The notes beneath the pieces are model-generated. The model was not told the origin of the DNA. It made no database searches and was given only the letters and a program-made list of their open reading frames with translations. DNA of 64,000 nt from Gammaproteobacteria bacterium. GTDB lineage: Bacteria; Pseudomonadota; Gammaproteobacteria; Pseudomonadales; Ketobacteraceae. Shown one piece after another: positions 40,801 through 49,709 of the stretch. The position numbers and the translations under genes were made by a program. Numbering within the stretch: the first letter of the stretch is position 1; every line of letters begins with the position of its first letter. The DNA lies in assembly GCA_013178375.1 (NCBI GenBank), contig JABLXQ010000027.1:1-64000 (forward strand), given 5' to 3'.

Positions 40801-43800
40801 CCCCACAGGCCGGACTGGCCGCGCCGGTTTTGCATCAGCACGCTGGATTCGGCGCGCAGGGCGGCATTGGCGTAAAGAATGGAACCTGCGAGGCGGCGAT
40901 AAAGACGGGCGTCGGCTTCGCTGGCGTTGATCTGGCGCAGGGTGATGCCGCTGTGGGTCCAGGCCAGATCGAGCACGCGGTCGGCCAGATGGCGGTCCTG
41001 GTATTTGCCGATCAGCGCGAGGCAGGCTTCGCGGCTGTCGGCCATGCCGGTGACCAGATCCAGTGTGGCGCCGTGATCGGCATCGAGAGTGATCGGGCAG
41101 CGCAGGGCGACGATGGGATCGAGCACCGAACCCTGGCTGGCCGATAGATCGCCGGATTCGTTCAGGACGCGGGGTGACACCAGCGTGCGGCCACGGCCGA
41201 TGAAACGCATGCGGTCGGTCTCGGCGGACATGGTGCCGATGCTGACGCCTTCGTCATTGCCATGCACCGCCAGCAACTGAAACATCCAGGGTGACTTGTC
41301 GTCGATGGAGCGGGGCCGCCGTGTGCACAGAATTGCGTTGCCGCCGGGCAGGATTTCCGTCTGCACGAACAGGTTGCCGAACGACGGCTGCGTCATGTCG
41401 GCCGCCGGCAGCGCCAGCACCGCTTCCGCATAACTGGTGAGATCCAGCGTGCGACGATTGCGTGAGCGGTTGGTGATGCGCACCCGGCGCAGTTCGATGT
41501 CATCTTCCGGCGACACCACGATTTCGGAATAGGTTTCGATATCATGATCGCGGCGCCGGTATTCGGCGCGACCTTCGGAAAACAGCGCGCTGTACGATTG
41601 CGCCTTTTTGAGTGTGGGCTGATGCGCGGCGGACCAGAATTCGCCGCTGCCGGTGTCGCGCACATACAGGAAGGTGCCCCAGTTGTCGCAGGTGGCATCT
41701 TCGCGCCAGCGGGTGACCGCCAGATCTTTCCAGCGACTGTAGCCACCGCCCGCGTTGGTGAGCATGACGTGGTAGCGACCGTTCGACAGCAGATGCACTT
41801 CCGGTGTGGGCGTGTCGGCGCCGATGGGCGCGTGAATGGAAATTTCCGCCTCGTCGAACAACGCGCCGCCTTCGGCAAGCTCGTCGATGTGCGGCTGGAA
41901 CACCGAGGTTTTCGGCACCCGTTCCTGCAGCAGCAACAACGCGGACTGGAACAGCGGATCGGATTCGAAACGCCGCTGCATGGGCCGGTCGAGCAGACGA
42001 TACGCGAGCGCCAGCAGACTCATGCCCTGGTGGTGGGCCATGAACGAACGCACTACCACGCTGGACTGTCCGCGCGGCAATCGCGCTGGTGTGTAGTCGA
42101 CGGCTTCATACAGGCCGTAGTGGCCTTCCATCCCGTTTGCCGCCAACCGTTGCAGATTGGTGCAGGCGGCTTCCGGCGCCACCATCAAGGCCAGTGCTGA
42201 GGCATAGGGCGCAATCACCAGATCCTCCGCCAGCCCGCGCTTGAGGCCGAGTCCCGGCACACCAAAAGCGTGGTACTGGTAATTGAGACTGGCATCCACC
42301 GTGTTGTAGCCGGATTCCGATACGCCCCAGGGCACCGAGCGCTGGTTGCCGTATGCAATCTGCCGCGTCACGGCGGCCCGGCAAGTCTGATCCAGCAACG
42401 TGCCGGTGTAGGTGGGCATCACCAGCATCGGCATCAGGTATTCGAACATCGAGCCGCTCCACGAAACCAGCACCGGTTCGCCGCCCGCCGTGGTGAGCAG
42501 GCGGCTGAGCGCAAACCAGCTTTCCTGCGGCAATTTGCCCTGGGCAATGGCGACGAAACTGCACAGGCGCGCTTCCGATGCCAGCAGATCGTAGAAACTG
42601 GTATCACGGCGCAGGTCGTCGACGTTGTAGCCGATGGCCAGCAGATGCCGCGTGTTGTCGTAGAGAAATTCGTATTCCATCGCCGCGAATCCGAACGCCT
42701 GCTGTGCCAGCTGTTCGGCGTGGGCGATGCGATGGGTGGCGTGTTCGGTGCTGGTCTGGGTGAGTTCGTGCAGTGCGCTCAGCCAGGTGGTTTCGTCGGC
42801 TGTCACCGGTGCGGCTGTTGCGGGCGATTGCAGGCGTGCGTCGATGGCGGCCAGTTGCGCGGCGTTGCGTTTTATCAGCTCGCGTAAATTTGGAATGTCG
42901 GTGTCGTTCGCAAAAAGACTCAGGCTGACGGGAGTGGCAGGCAGGGACAGCCAGGGCGCGAGAAAACGCAGTTCTTCCAGCGCGGAATGACATTGCTGCT
43001 GCAGGTCGTCGGCCCAGATGCGGGCGTCGGTGTCGGGCGCGAGGCTGGCAGCCAGTTCACCGGCGCTGCGTGTCATTGGCGCCAGTTGCTGCACAACGGC
43101 TGCAAGATTGGTGGGTGGTTGCGCGCAGGCAGCGATCAGCAGCGCGCGCAGCTGCTGGAGTGCGTTTTGTGTCGTCGCTGCAGTGGTGCTGTTTGATACG
43201 GCGTTGAGAACAGCGATGGCGTCCGCCAGAATATCCAGCGTGGTGAGCAGCCCTGCAAACAGGAGCGGGTGCAGGATTTTCTGCTCCGGCAGATCCAGCA
43301 GCGCCACCCGCAAGGTCAGCAGATGCCCCGCCAGATTGCCGCTGTCCACCGACGAGATGTAGCGCGGATGCAGCGGTTTCAGTGTCAGCGTGTCATACCA
43401 GTTGTAGAAATGGCCGCGGTGCCGTTCCAGCTGGTCGAGGGTGTGAAAGCAGTTCGCGGTGCGTTGCAGCAGCGTGCCCGCCGGAATAAAACCAAAATCG
43501 CAGGCGGACACATTGGCCAGCAGCGACATGCCGATATTGGTGGGCGAGGTGCGGTGGGCAATGACCGGTCCGGGGTGTTCCTGAAAATTATCCGGCACCA
43601 GCCAGTTATCGGTGGCGCCCGCGAAATGTTCGAAGAAGGCCCAGGATTTGCGTGCGATGCGCTGCAGAAAACGGGTTTGCTCGGCGTTCAGTTTTGCTTC
43701 GCGATCCGGTTGCGGCAGGCTCAGCCACCAGGCGACGGCGGGAGAAAAAAACCAGAGCACCAGGATCGGCGTGGCTATCAACAGGCCCGGTTGCGACAAT

Positions 43801-46796
43801 GGTTGTAACAGCGGTTGCGACAATGGATGCAAACTCGGGAACAGCAGTGCCAGTCCCGCCAGGTTGACACCCGCGATTACCGGCGCAGCCCACATGGTGC
43901 AGAACGCCCCCATGAAACCAACACCGCAGCGCGTCTTCTGATCGGCGTAGGTGCACCATTCCAGCAGTCCGCGCTGGGTGATCAGCATGCGCCCTGCGCT
44001 GCGCAGAATGGCCGCCAGATTGAACACCGCCTCGTGTGGCAGGCAGGCCAGCCGGAATCCGGCCTGACCCAGGCTGCGCCCGGTGCCGCGCAACACTGCG
44101 TGCAGATGGTGCAGCAACAACATTTCTTTTGGTTTGCGGCAGGCGGCCACCAGCCCGGTCAGCAAGGGTGGCAGCAGCAGAATCGCGACGGCTGCGAAGG
44201 TCCAGACGCCGGCATCCGGCACCAGCCACCAGCCCGCCAGCAGCAGAAACATCAGCGCCAGCGGTTCCATGCTGCGACGCAGGTTGTCGAAAATTTTCCA
44301 GCGTGACAGCGCCGACAGCGGATTTTTCAGGGTGCGGCCCTGGGACGCAGGCACCCGTGGCAACAGCCAGTGAGCAATCTGCCAGTCGCCGCGAATCCAG
44401 CGCTCGCGCCGGCACATGTCGGTGTCATAGCGCGCCGGATATTCCTCGTATAAATGCACGTCGCTCAGCAATCCCGAGCGGGCATAGCAACCTTCCAGCA
44501 GGTCGTGGCTGAGAATGCGGTTTTCCGGCAGACGATCCTTCAGCACATGTTCGAACGCATCCACATCGTAGATGCCCTTGCCGATGAACGAGCCTTCGCC
44601 AAATAAATCCTGGTACACATCGGATACTGAACGGGTGTAGGGATCGATGCCCGGCTCCTCGCCGCACAGCTGCGCATAGCGGGACCGGTTTACGCCCGAC
44701 AGGCTGGCGGCCATGCGTGGTTGCAGAATGCCGTAGCCGCCCGTAACGCGCCGCTTCTTTTCATCATAGCGGGGCTGGTTGAGCGGATGCGCCATGGCGG
44801 CGGCGAATTGGCGCGCCGAGTCCCGTGGCAATTGGGTGTCGGTGTCCAGCGTGATCACATATTTCACCGGCGACAGTGCCTCGATATCGCCGACGATCAG
44901 TGAAAAACGGCTGCTGCCGTGGCCGCGCAACAGCGCATTCAGATCCGCCAGCTTGCCGCGTTTGCGTTCGTAACCCATCCACACCTGTTCCTGTGCGTTC
45001 CAGCAGCGTGGGCGATGAAACAGAAAGAAGCGGTCACCACCGGCGGGTGCCGGTTGCGTGACTGGGTATTTCGCGTTGAGCTTTTCGATGCCGCTGCGTG
45101 CCTGCCGCAGTAACGGCTCATCTTCGTTCAGCGTGTCTTCCGCCGCGTCGCGGAAATCCGTCAGCAACGCAAAATGCAGATGCTCGTCGCGGTTGCCGAG
45201 AAACCGCACTTCCAGCGCTTCCAGCAGATGCTCGGTGTTGTCGGCACTGCTCAGCAGGGTTGGAATCACTACCAGCGTGCGCATCTCTTGCGGCAACCCT
45301 TTGGCGTAATCCATCCGTGGCAGCCGTTGCGGTTCCACCAGCAGCGTGGCGATCCAGTTCACCAGGGTCGACGCCAGCTGGCTGGATGCCAGCGCGGCCA
45401 GCGCGCCCAGCAATCCGAGACGCCAGCCGTCGACACCGGCCCCGTGCGCCAGCGCCAGCAACAACAGGGTGAACAGCGTGGTCAGCAGCGCAATGCAGCC
45501 CAGATGCAGGGCGAGCGGAGCCTGGCCGGGAATGCTGCGCAACAGCACAGACAGGGAACGGCGCGCAGCAACGGCGGCTTCCAGTTGTCGCCGTCCGCGA
45601 TCAATCAGGTAAAAACCAACGTGGGTGGCGGCAGTGTGGTCGCCATTTTTTTCAGTGCTGCTTTTTTTCGTGCTGTCTGTTTTCGCGCTGTCGCGGGCCA
45701 GCCCGATGGCGGTGCGGGCGATATCGGCTTCCGACATCGAACTGCGTTTTGCCAGCCGGTCGATCACCTGCCGGTAACGATCGCGCGTGGCAAAATCCAT
45801 GCTGCCGTACATGCCGCTGCTGTCCTGGCGCAGCACCTGTTCGACACAGCTGTGGGTTTCCACAAACTCGCGCCAGTCCATGGCAGCCAGCCAGCGCAGG
45901 CTGCCGATGGTATTGCTGATGGACACCTGATCCGCGGCCTGCTGCTGATTTTCAGTCTGCACCATCTGCTCGATGGTGAGGCTGGATTCCGCCAGCCGCT
46001 GTTCGATCCAGGTCAGCGGCAGCGCCAGGGCCGGGCCGTGCCCCTGCAGCCGGCGCACCAGTTCCGCCACGAACGGACTCGCCATGGGCGGGTCTGAACG
46101 CGCCATGTCGGCGATCACCAGGATCAGATTTTTCGGATCGCTTTCGGCGATGGCCATCATCTGGCTGGCCCAGTCCTGCGCCTGGTTCAGATGCAGACGC
46201 GCGGCGGTGATGCGGGCGCTGACGCGGCGCAGATTTTCGATCAGCGCCAGCCGCAGCATGATGGGAATGGCCCAGAGTTCCCCCAGTGTGAGCGGCGTGA
46301 CCGTTTGATACGCCGCGACGAAACGGCCGAGGGTTTCGGCATCGACACGACCGTCGCCGTGGGAAATCGCGTTGAGCGCGATGTCATACACGCGCGGCAG
46401 GCCACGGGATGCGCCCTGCGCCAGACGCGGCAGTTCGCGGCTGTAACCTTTGGGCAGGTGGCGGCGCGCGGTGCGGATCTGTTCTTCGATCAGATAGAAA
46501 TTATCGAGCAGCCATTCACCCGACGGTGCGACACGCTGCTTGGCCTTGAGGGTCGCCATCAACAACTTGCAGGTACCGATCAGCACCTGCTCGTTGGCGT
46601 CGAGCCGCTTCAGCAACAGATCCGGCGTGCGGGACGGATTCAGCTCATGCTCGCCCGCCAGGGTTTTGGCGCGTAACGCCATCTGGTCGGCACTGAGCAA
46701 TTCCGCTCGTAGCGGCGTCTGCTCCTCAGGTTGCGATGATTTGAACCAGGTGCTGGCAGTGCGGAAAAAATCGGTGAACGGAATTCCTGGATTCAT
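37890..46796 (-). CDS. ndvB: Cyclic beta-1,2-glucan synthase (NdvB type)
   Basis: 2968 residues, close to the 2830-2870 of Rhizobium and Brucella enzymes. Order: helical cytoplasmic region (1-410); membrane helices (about 430-490); GT84 glycosyltransferase (about 500-830) with TLDTDTQLP and RWIRGDWQ; more membrane helices (about 845-1010); glycoamylase-like domain (about 1110-1600, ending MAHHQGMSLLALAYRL); two beta-sandwich/linker units (about 1670 and 2180); GH94 phosphorylase domain (about 2300-2900) with GSGDWNDGMN near 2627. It makes UDP-glucose-primed beta-1,2-glucan, trims it and cyclises it for the periplasm as an osmoregulated glucan. It starts with ATG 46796 and overlaps the phosphatase gene. 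Confidence 0.95.
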   Translation of the reverse strand: MNPGIPFTDFFRTASTWFKSSQPEEQTPLRAELLSADQMALRAKTLAGEHELNPSRTPDLLLKRLDANEQVLIGTCKLLMATLKAKQRVAPSGEWLLDNFYLIEEQIRTARRHLPKGYSRELPRLAQGASRGLPRVYDIALNAISHGDGRVDAETLGRFVAAYQTVTPLTLGELWAIPIMLRLALIENLRRVSARITAARLHLNQAQDWASQMMAIAESDPKNLILVIADMARSDPPMASPFVAELVRRLQGHGPALALPLTWIEQRLAESSLTIEQMVQTENQQQAADQVSISNTIGSLRWLAAMDWREFVETHSCVEQVLRQDSSGMYGSMDFATRDRYRQVIDRLAKRSSMSEADIARTAIGLARDSAKTDSTKKSSTEKNGDHTAATHVGFYLIDRGRRQLEAAVAARRSLSVLLRSIPGQAPLALHLGCIALLTTLFTLLLLALAHGAGVDGWRLGLLGALAALASSQLASTLVNWIATLLVEPQRLPRMDYAKGLPQEMRTLVVIPTLLSSADNTEHLLEALEVRFLGNRDEHLHFALLTDFRDAAEDTLNEDEPLLRQARSGIEKLNAKYPVTQPAPAGGDRFFLFHRPRCWNAQEQVWMGYERKRGKLADLNALLRGHGSSRFSLIVGDIEALSPVKYVITLDTDTQLPRDSARQFAAAMAHPLNQPRYDEKKRRVTGGYGILQPRMAASLSGVNRSRYAQLCGEEPGIDPYTRSVSDVYQDLFGEGSFIGKGIYDVDAFEHVLKDRLPENRILSHDLLEGCYARSGLLSDVHLYEEYPARYDTDMCRRERWIRGDWQIAHWLLPRVPASQGRTLKNPLSALSRWKIFDNLRRSMEPLALMFLLLAGWWLVPDAGVWTFAAVAILLLPPLLTGLVAACRKPKEMLLLHHLHAVLRGTGRSLGQAGFRLACLPHEAVFNLAAILRSAGRMLITQRGLLEWCTYADQKTRCGVGFMGAFCTMWAAPVIAGVNLAGLALLFPSLHPLSQPLLQPLSQPGLLIATPILVLWFFSPAVAWWLSLPQPDREAKLNAEQTRFLQRIARKSWAFFEHFAGATDNWLVPDNFQEHPGPVIAHRTSPTNIGMSLLANVSACDFGFIPAGTLLQRTANCFHTLDQLERHRGHFYNWYDTLTLKPLHPRYISSVDSGNLAGHLLTLRVALLDLPEQKILHPLLFAGLLTTLDILADAIAVLNAVSNSTTAATTQNALQQLRALLIAACAQPPTNLAAVVQQLAPMTRSAGELAASLAPDTDARIWADDLQQQCHSALEELRFLAPWLSLPATPVSLSLFANDTDIPNLRELIKRNAAQLAAIDARLQSPATAAPVTADETTWLSALHELTQTSTEHATHRIAHAEQLAQQAFGFAAMEYEFLYDNTRHLLAIGYNVDDLRRDTSFYDLLASEARLCSFVAIAQGKLPQESWFALSRLLTTAGGEPVLVSWSGSMFEYLMPMLVMPTYTGTLLDQTCRAAVTRQIAYGNQRSVPWGVSESGYNTVDASLNYQYHAFGVPGLGLKRGLAEDLVIAPYASALALMVAPEAACTNLQRLAANGMEGHYGLYEAVDYTPARLPRGQSSVVVRSFMAHHQGMSLLALAYRLLDRPMQRRFESDPLFQSALLLLQERVPKTSVFQPHIDELAEGGALFDEAEISIHAPIGADTPTPEVHLLSNGRYHVMLTNAGGGYSRWKDLAVTRWREDATCDNWGTFLYVRDTGSGEFWSAAHQPTLKKAQSYSALFSEGRAEYRRRDHDIETYSEIVVSPEDDIELRRVRITNRSRNRRTLDLTSYAEAVLALPAADMTQPSFGNLFVQTEILPGGNAILCTRRPRSIDDKSPWMFQLLAVHGNDEGVSIGTMSAETDRMRFIGRGRTLVSPRVLNESGDLSASQGSVLDPIVALRCPITLDADHGATLDLVTGMADSREACLALIGKYQDRHLADRVLDLAWTHSGITLRQINASEADARLYRRLAGSILYANAALRAESSVLMQNRRGQSGLWGYAISGDLPIVLLKIGSSDHIELARQLIQCHAYWRLKGLVVDLVIWNEDHVGYRQRLQDQIMGLIATGTEANAIDRPGGIFVRSAEQISSEDRILLQAVARVIITDNRGTLAEQVIRRLLAEKRVARLVTTRTHRLQPASAPKQLRQDLRLNNGLGGFSADGREYVITTTLENQTPLPWVNVLANAQFGSVVAESGLAYTWSENAHEFRLTPWSEDTVGASGGEAFYLRDEDTGYFWSPSPMPSRGATPYVSRHGFGYSVFEHSEGGIQSELCVYVDLHDAVKFSVLKVRNHSGRSRRLSATGYVEWILGDLRPKSALHVVTEIDASSGALFARNAYHTEFGGRVAFFDVDDLSRTLTGDRTEFLGRNGTLRRPDAMTRARLSGRLGAAHDPCGAIQVPFELADGQERDIIFRLGAGRDLEQTRALAQRLRRSGTARAALGNVQQYWQTTLGAVQVETPNESLNLLTNGWLVYQTLACRFWARSGFYQSGGAFGFRDQLQDAMALMHAQPDLLRQHLLHCAGRQYPQGDVQHWWHPPVGRGVRTRCSDDYLWLPLATCRYVLGTGDMGVLDETVPFIDGRALNEDEESYYDLPVSSNETATLYQHCVRAIQHGLRFGEKGLPLMGSGDWNDGMNLVGIHGKGESVWLGFFLYQVLQGFAELARLHADPAFAERCTLEAEKLRANLAQHAWDGAWYRRAWFDDGTPLGSAINPECAIDSIAQSWSVLSGAGDTERSRIAMNSLDEHLVRRDHKLIQLLDPPFDKSAMNPGYIKGYVPGVRENGGQYTHAAVWAAMAFAAQNDSRRAWELMDLINPLNHGRDLQDVAIYKAEPYVVAADVYGVAPHTGRGGWTWYTGSAGWFYRLMLESLLGLSREANNLRINPCLPESWNTYSINYRFGSTGYRIVVTQLPADADVSGDKMKLDGVELEPPCIPLVDDLQEHQVEIFLRRAAPAPILPHKEHNAALARTTP

Positions 46797-46847
46797 GGTT
46801 CTCGCCTGGTTGCAAGAGCCGGAAATCTTGCCGGGTGGAGACGTTCA

Positions 46848-46871
46848 GCGGGCGTGGTGAACCACGCCCGC
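46848..46871. other. GC-rich hairpin between ferritin-like gene and ndvB
   Basis: GCGGGCGTGG and CCACGCCCGC form a perfect 10-bp stem with loop TGAA, lying between the ferritin-like stop (46907) and the ndvB start. There is no T-run on the minus strand. It could slow polymerase or shape the ndvB leader rather than terminate fully. Confidence 0.5.
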
Positions 46872-46906
46872 GACATCCAGAATGGCATAACCGCCCGTTG
46901 GTGCGG

Positions 46907-47446
46907 TCATGCATGCAGGCCTTCCATCAGATCGGCCAGTTCTTCGGCGTGCTGTTCTTCCACCGCCAGAATGCCCTTGAGCATGTGGCTGGTGGTGGGG
47001 TCGAGGTCGGCGAGGTACTGAATCATTTCGCGATAGCTGTCGATGGCGATGCGTTCCGCCACCAGATCCTCGCGAATCATTTCCAGCAGGGTGTGGCCTA
47101 CCACGAATTCAGCGTGGCTGCGGTCGGTCAAACTGTCTGGCGAGAGATCCGGCTCGCCGCCCAGTTGCACGATGCGCTCCGCCAGCAGATCGGCGTGGGC
47201 CTGCTCCTGGTTGGAATGCAGCAGAAATTCTGACGCGACGACCTTGCCGTGAATGCCCTTTGCCATGAAGTAATGACAGCGGTAGCGCAGTACACAGATG
47301 ATTTCGGTAGCGAGCGCTTCATTCAGCAGTTTCAGCACCAGTTGGCGGTCGGCACCGTAACCCGCGGTGACAGCGCCATTTTCGGTGTTTTTGCGGGCGT
47401 CGCTGCGCAGTGTCTTGATATCGGTAAAAGCGGCTTGGCTTGCCAT
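46907..47446 (-). CDS. Ferritin-like domain (bacterioferritin-type) protein
   Basis: 179 residues forming a four-helix bundle. Metal ligands are visible as Glu in LATEIICVLRYRCHYF, Glu and His in HSNQEQAHADLLAERI, Glu in REDLVAERIAIDSY and the ExxH in AVEEQHAEELADL. It would store or detoxify iron or manganese, or act as a peroxide-protective Dps/bacterioferritin relative. No haem-ligand Met is obvious. GGGAG precedes ATG 47446. Palindrome site 7 and a TTTAAT -10 are upstream. Confidence 0.85.
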   Translation of the reverse strand: MASQAAFTDIKTLRSDARKNTENGAVTAGYGADRQLVLKLLNEALATEIICVLRYRCHYFMAKGIHGKVVASEFLLHSNQEQAHADLLAERIVQLGGEPDLSPDSLTDRSHAEFVVGHTLLEMIREDLVAERIAIDSYREMIQYLADLDPTTSHMLKGILAVEEQHAEELADLMEGLHA

Positions 47447-47549
47447 TGCTTGCTCCCTGTTGAGTCGTCGTGGTTGGGTGGCCAGCGTGGACGGCGTTCC
47501 TGCGTGTCGTCGACTGTGATCAGATTAAAGTCTGGCGCGCCCGCTGTCG

Positions 47550-47563
47550 GTTCGGCGGCGCAC
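47550..47563. promoter_or_regulatory. Crp-like palindrome, site 7, with -10 box
   Basis: GGTTCG-GCGG-CGCACA, one mismatch, preceded by GTCG as in sites 2, 6 and 9. On the minus strand TTTAAT preceded by C (47530-47524) starts 20 nt away, toward the ferritin-like gene. Confidence 0.55.
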
Positions 47564-47597
47564 ATAAGGCGGCGGTGTTGCACATAAAGGCGTACGC

Positions 47598-49709
47598 TCA
47601 GCTCACCAGCGGTTGTTGGCGCGGGGTGCCGGTTTCTGGCGTCAGCAAGCGGCCAAAATCGTCGGCGCACAGCGGATGGCTGAACTGGTAGCCCTGTCCG
47701 GTGTCGCATTTTTGCGCACGCAGAAAATCCAGTTGCGCACTGGTTTCCACGCCCTCGGCAATGATCTGCTGGTTGAGACTGCGGCCCATGCTGATCACAG
47801 CGCTGACGATAGCGGCATCATCCGGATGGGTATCGATCTTGCCGACAAAGGATTGATCGATTTTCAGAACATCGATTGGAAAGCGCGTCAGATAGCTCAG
47901 GCTGGAATAGCCGGTACCGAAATCATCCATGGCGATCCGCACGCCCATGGCCTTGAGTTCGTCCAGTATCTCCGCCGAGGAATCGGCATCCTGCAGCAGC
48001 ACGCTTTCAGTCAATTCCAGTTCCAGGTAGCGGGCCTCCACCCGGGTTTCACGCAGGATCTGGGCAACGTCTGCCACAAAATTTTTGCTGCGCAGTTCCA
48101 CTGCCGAAACATTCACCGCTACCGGTACAGCGGGCAGGCCGGCATCCAGCCATGAGCGTATCTGCAGGCAGGCTTCACGCAGCACCCACTTTCCAATCGG
48201 CACGATGAGTCCGGATTCTTCTGCGACGGGAATGAACTCCGCCGGATACACCAACCCTTGCACCGGGTCCTGCCAGCGGATCAGTGCCTCGGCACCGGAC
48301 ATCAGGCCTGAATCCAGATCGATCTGGGGCTGGTAGTGCAGCACGAATTCCCGCTGCTTCAGTGCGCGGCGCAGATTGCCTTCGACCATCAGACGCTGCA
48401 CGGCACGGGTGTTCATGTCGGCCTTGAAAAACCGGTAATTGTTTCTGCCGCTGGCCTTGGCGTGATACATGGCGGTGTCGGCATTTTGCATCACCGTGTC
48501 GACGCTTCTGCCGTCTTGCGGATAGATGCTGATGCCGATGCTGAGCGTCACATGCAATTCGTGTCCGCCAATCATGTGAGGCGCCGCCAGCGTATTGAGC
48601 AACTTGTTGGCAACGTGCGCCGCATCGTGCGGTTGTTCGATTTCCGCCAGCAAAACCACGAATTCGTCGCCGCCCTGGCGGCACAGGGTGTCCGTGGCGC
48701 GGATGCAGCCAGCCAGACGTGCCGCGACCGATTGCAGCAGACGGTCGCCAATGGCATGACCGAGCGAATCATTGATGTGTTTGAAAAAATCCAGATCCAG
48801 AAACATCAGCGCCACCTGTTTTTTGTGGCGGTGGGCCAGACCGATGGCCTGTGCCAGCCGTTCCGTCAGCAGTAACCGGTTGGGCAGGCCAGTGAGAAAA
48901 TCATGCTGGGCCAGATGCGCCATTTTCTGGGCCATGGCCCGCGACTGGGTGACATCGCGAAACACGATCACGGCGCCGGATACCTGACCCAGCCGGTTGT
49001 GAATCGGCGCGGAAGAATCCTCGATCGCGGATTCGAAGCCATCGCGGCGGATCAGCACGCAGTCGGCGGCCAGGCCCACAGTGCGGTCTTCCCGGATGGC
49101 ACGCTCCGCCGGATTGGTTGCAGGCTGCAGGGTGGTGCCATCGATGATGCGGAATACCTCGGCCAGCGGATGCCCCAGCGCTTCTTCGCGGGGCCAGCCT
49201 GTCATTTCCTCTGCCACCAGATTCAGATAGGTCACGTTGCCCTGCAGATCGGTGGTCAGCACCGCATCGCCGATGGAGTTGAGAGTGACCTGGGCGCGTT
49301 CCTTTGCTTCGAACAGCGCTTCTTCCGCTGCCCGCAGCACATGTTCCGTAGCTTTGCGGGTGTTGACGTAATGCAGTGCGCGTGGCAGCCAGTGCGTATC
49401 GACCGGGGCCTTGGTGACGGTGCGCACAATGGTTTCGTCATCGGCCGCGCCCAGGAGGAGGATCAGGGAATCCGGCGCGGCCTTGAACACCTGGTCAAAG
49501 GCGCCGACGCCCTCGCAGTCGGGCAATCTTGGGTCCAGCAGAACCACATCGATTGGGCTGAGTTCAAGCCGTTTCAGCGCTTCCGCCAGCCGTGTCACCC
49601 ACTCCACCTTGAACCGGCTGTCCGTGGCATTGGCCAGCGCCTGCTGGATCAGGCTGGCATCGGTGGCATTGTCTTCGATCAACAGCACAGTGGTTAAATC
49701 AGAGAGCAT
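47598..49709 (-). CDS. REC-PAS-GGDEF-EAL signalling protein
   Basis: 703 residues from ATG 49709. Receiver domain (1-120, LLDPRLPDC with Asp near 55), PAS (about 140-255, TLNSIGDAVLTTD), GGDEF (about 265-430, intact GGDEF near 347) and EAL (about 445-690, intact EAL near 473 and DDFGTGYSSL). Both cyclic-di-GMP synthase and phosphodiesterase residues are present, so direction could depend on phosphorylation or ligand. The receiver start overlaps the lipase gene by 11 bases, implying coupling. The open frame reaching 50267 is a shadow of the lipase gene. Confidence 0.92.
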   Translation of the reverse strand: MLSDLTTVLLIEDNATDASLIQQALANATDSRFKVEWVTRLAEALKRLELSPIDVVLLDPRLPDCEGVGAFDQVFKAAPDSLILLLGAADDETIVRTVTKAPVDTHWLPRALHYVNTRKATEHVLRAAEEALFEAKERAQVTLNSIGDAVLTTDLQGNVTYLNLVAEEMTGWPREEALGHPLAEVFRIIDGTTLQPATNPAERAIREDRTVGLAADCVLIRRDGFESAIEDSSAPIHNRLGQVSGAVIVFRDVTQSRAMAQKMAHLAQHDFLTGLPNRLLLTERLAQAIGLAHRHKKQVALMFLDLDFFKHINDSLGHAIGDRLLQSVAARLAGCIRATDTLCRQGGDEFVVLLAEIEQPHDAAHVANKLLNTLAAPHMIGGHELHVTLSIGISIYPQDGRSVDTVMQNADTAMYHAKASGRNNYRFFKADMNTRAVQRLMVEGNLRRALKQREFVLHYQPQIDLDSGLMSGAEALIRWQDPVQGLVYPAEFIPVAEESGLIVPIGKWVLREACLQIRSWLDAGLPAVPVAVNVSAVELRSKNFVADVAQILRETRVEARYLELELTESVLLQDADSSAEILDELKAMGVRIAMDDFGTGYSSLSYLTRFPIDVLKIDQSFVGKIDTHPDDAAIVSAVISMGRSLNQQIIAEGVETSAQLDFLRAQKCDTGQGYQFSHPLCADDFGRLLTPETGTPRQQPLVS

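Noticed and set aside
38271..41147. Long plus-strand open frames opposite ndvB (38271-39506 and 39927-41147)
   Set aside because: Frame-shadow effect of a GC-rich gene. The products are low-complexity Gln/His/Gly-rich with no motifs, while ndvB is complete on the other strand.
46848..46871. GC-rich hairpin as a terminator before ndvB
   Set aside because: A perfect stem but no T-run on the transcribed strand, so listed only as a hairpin.
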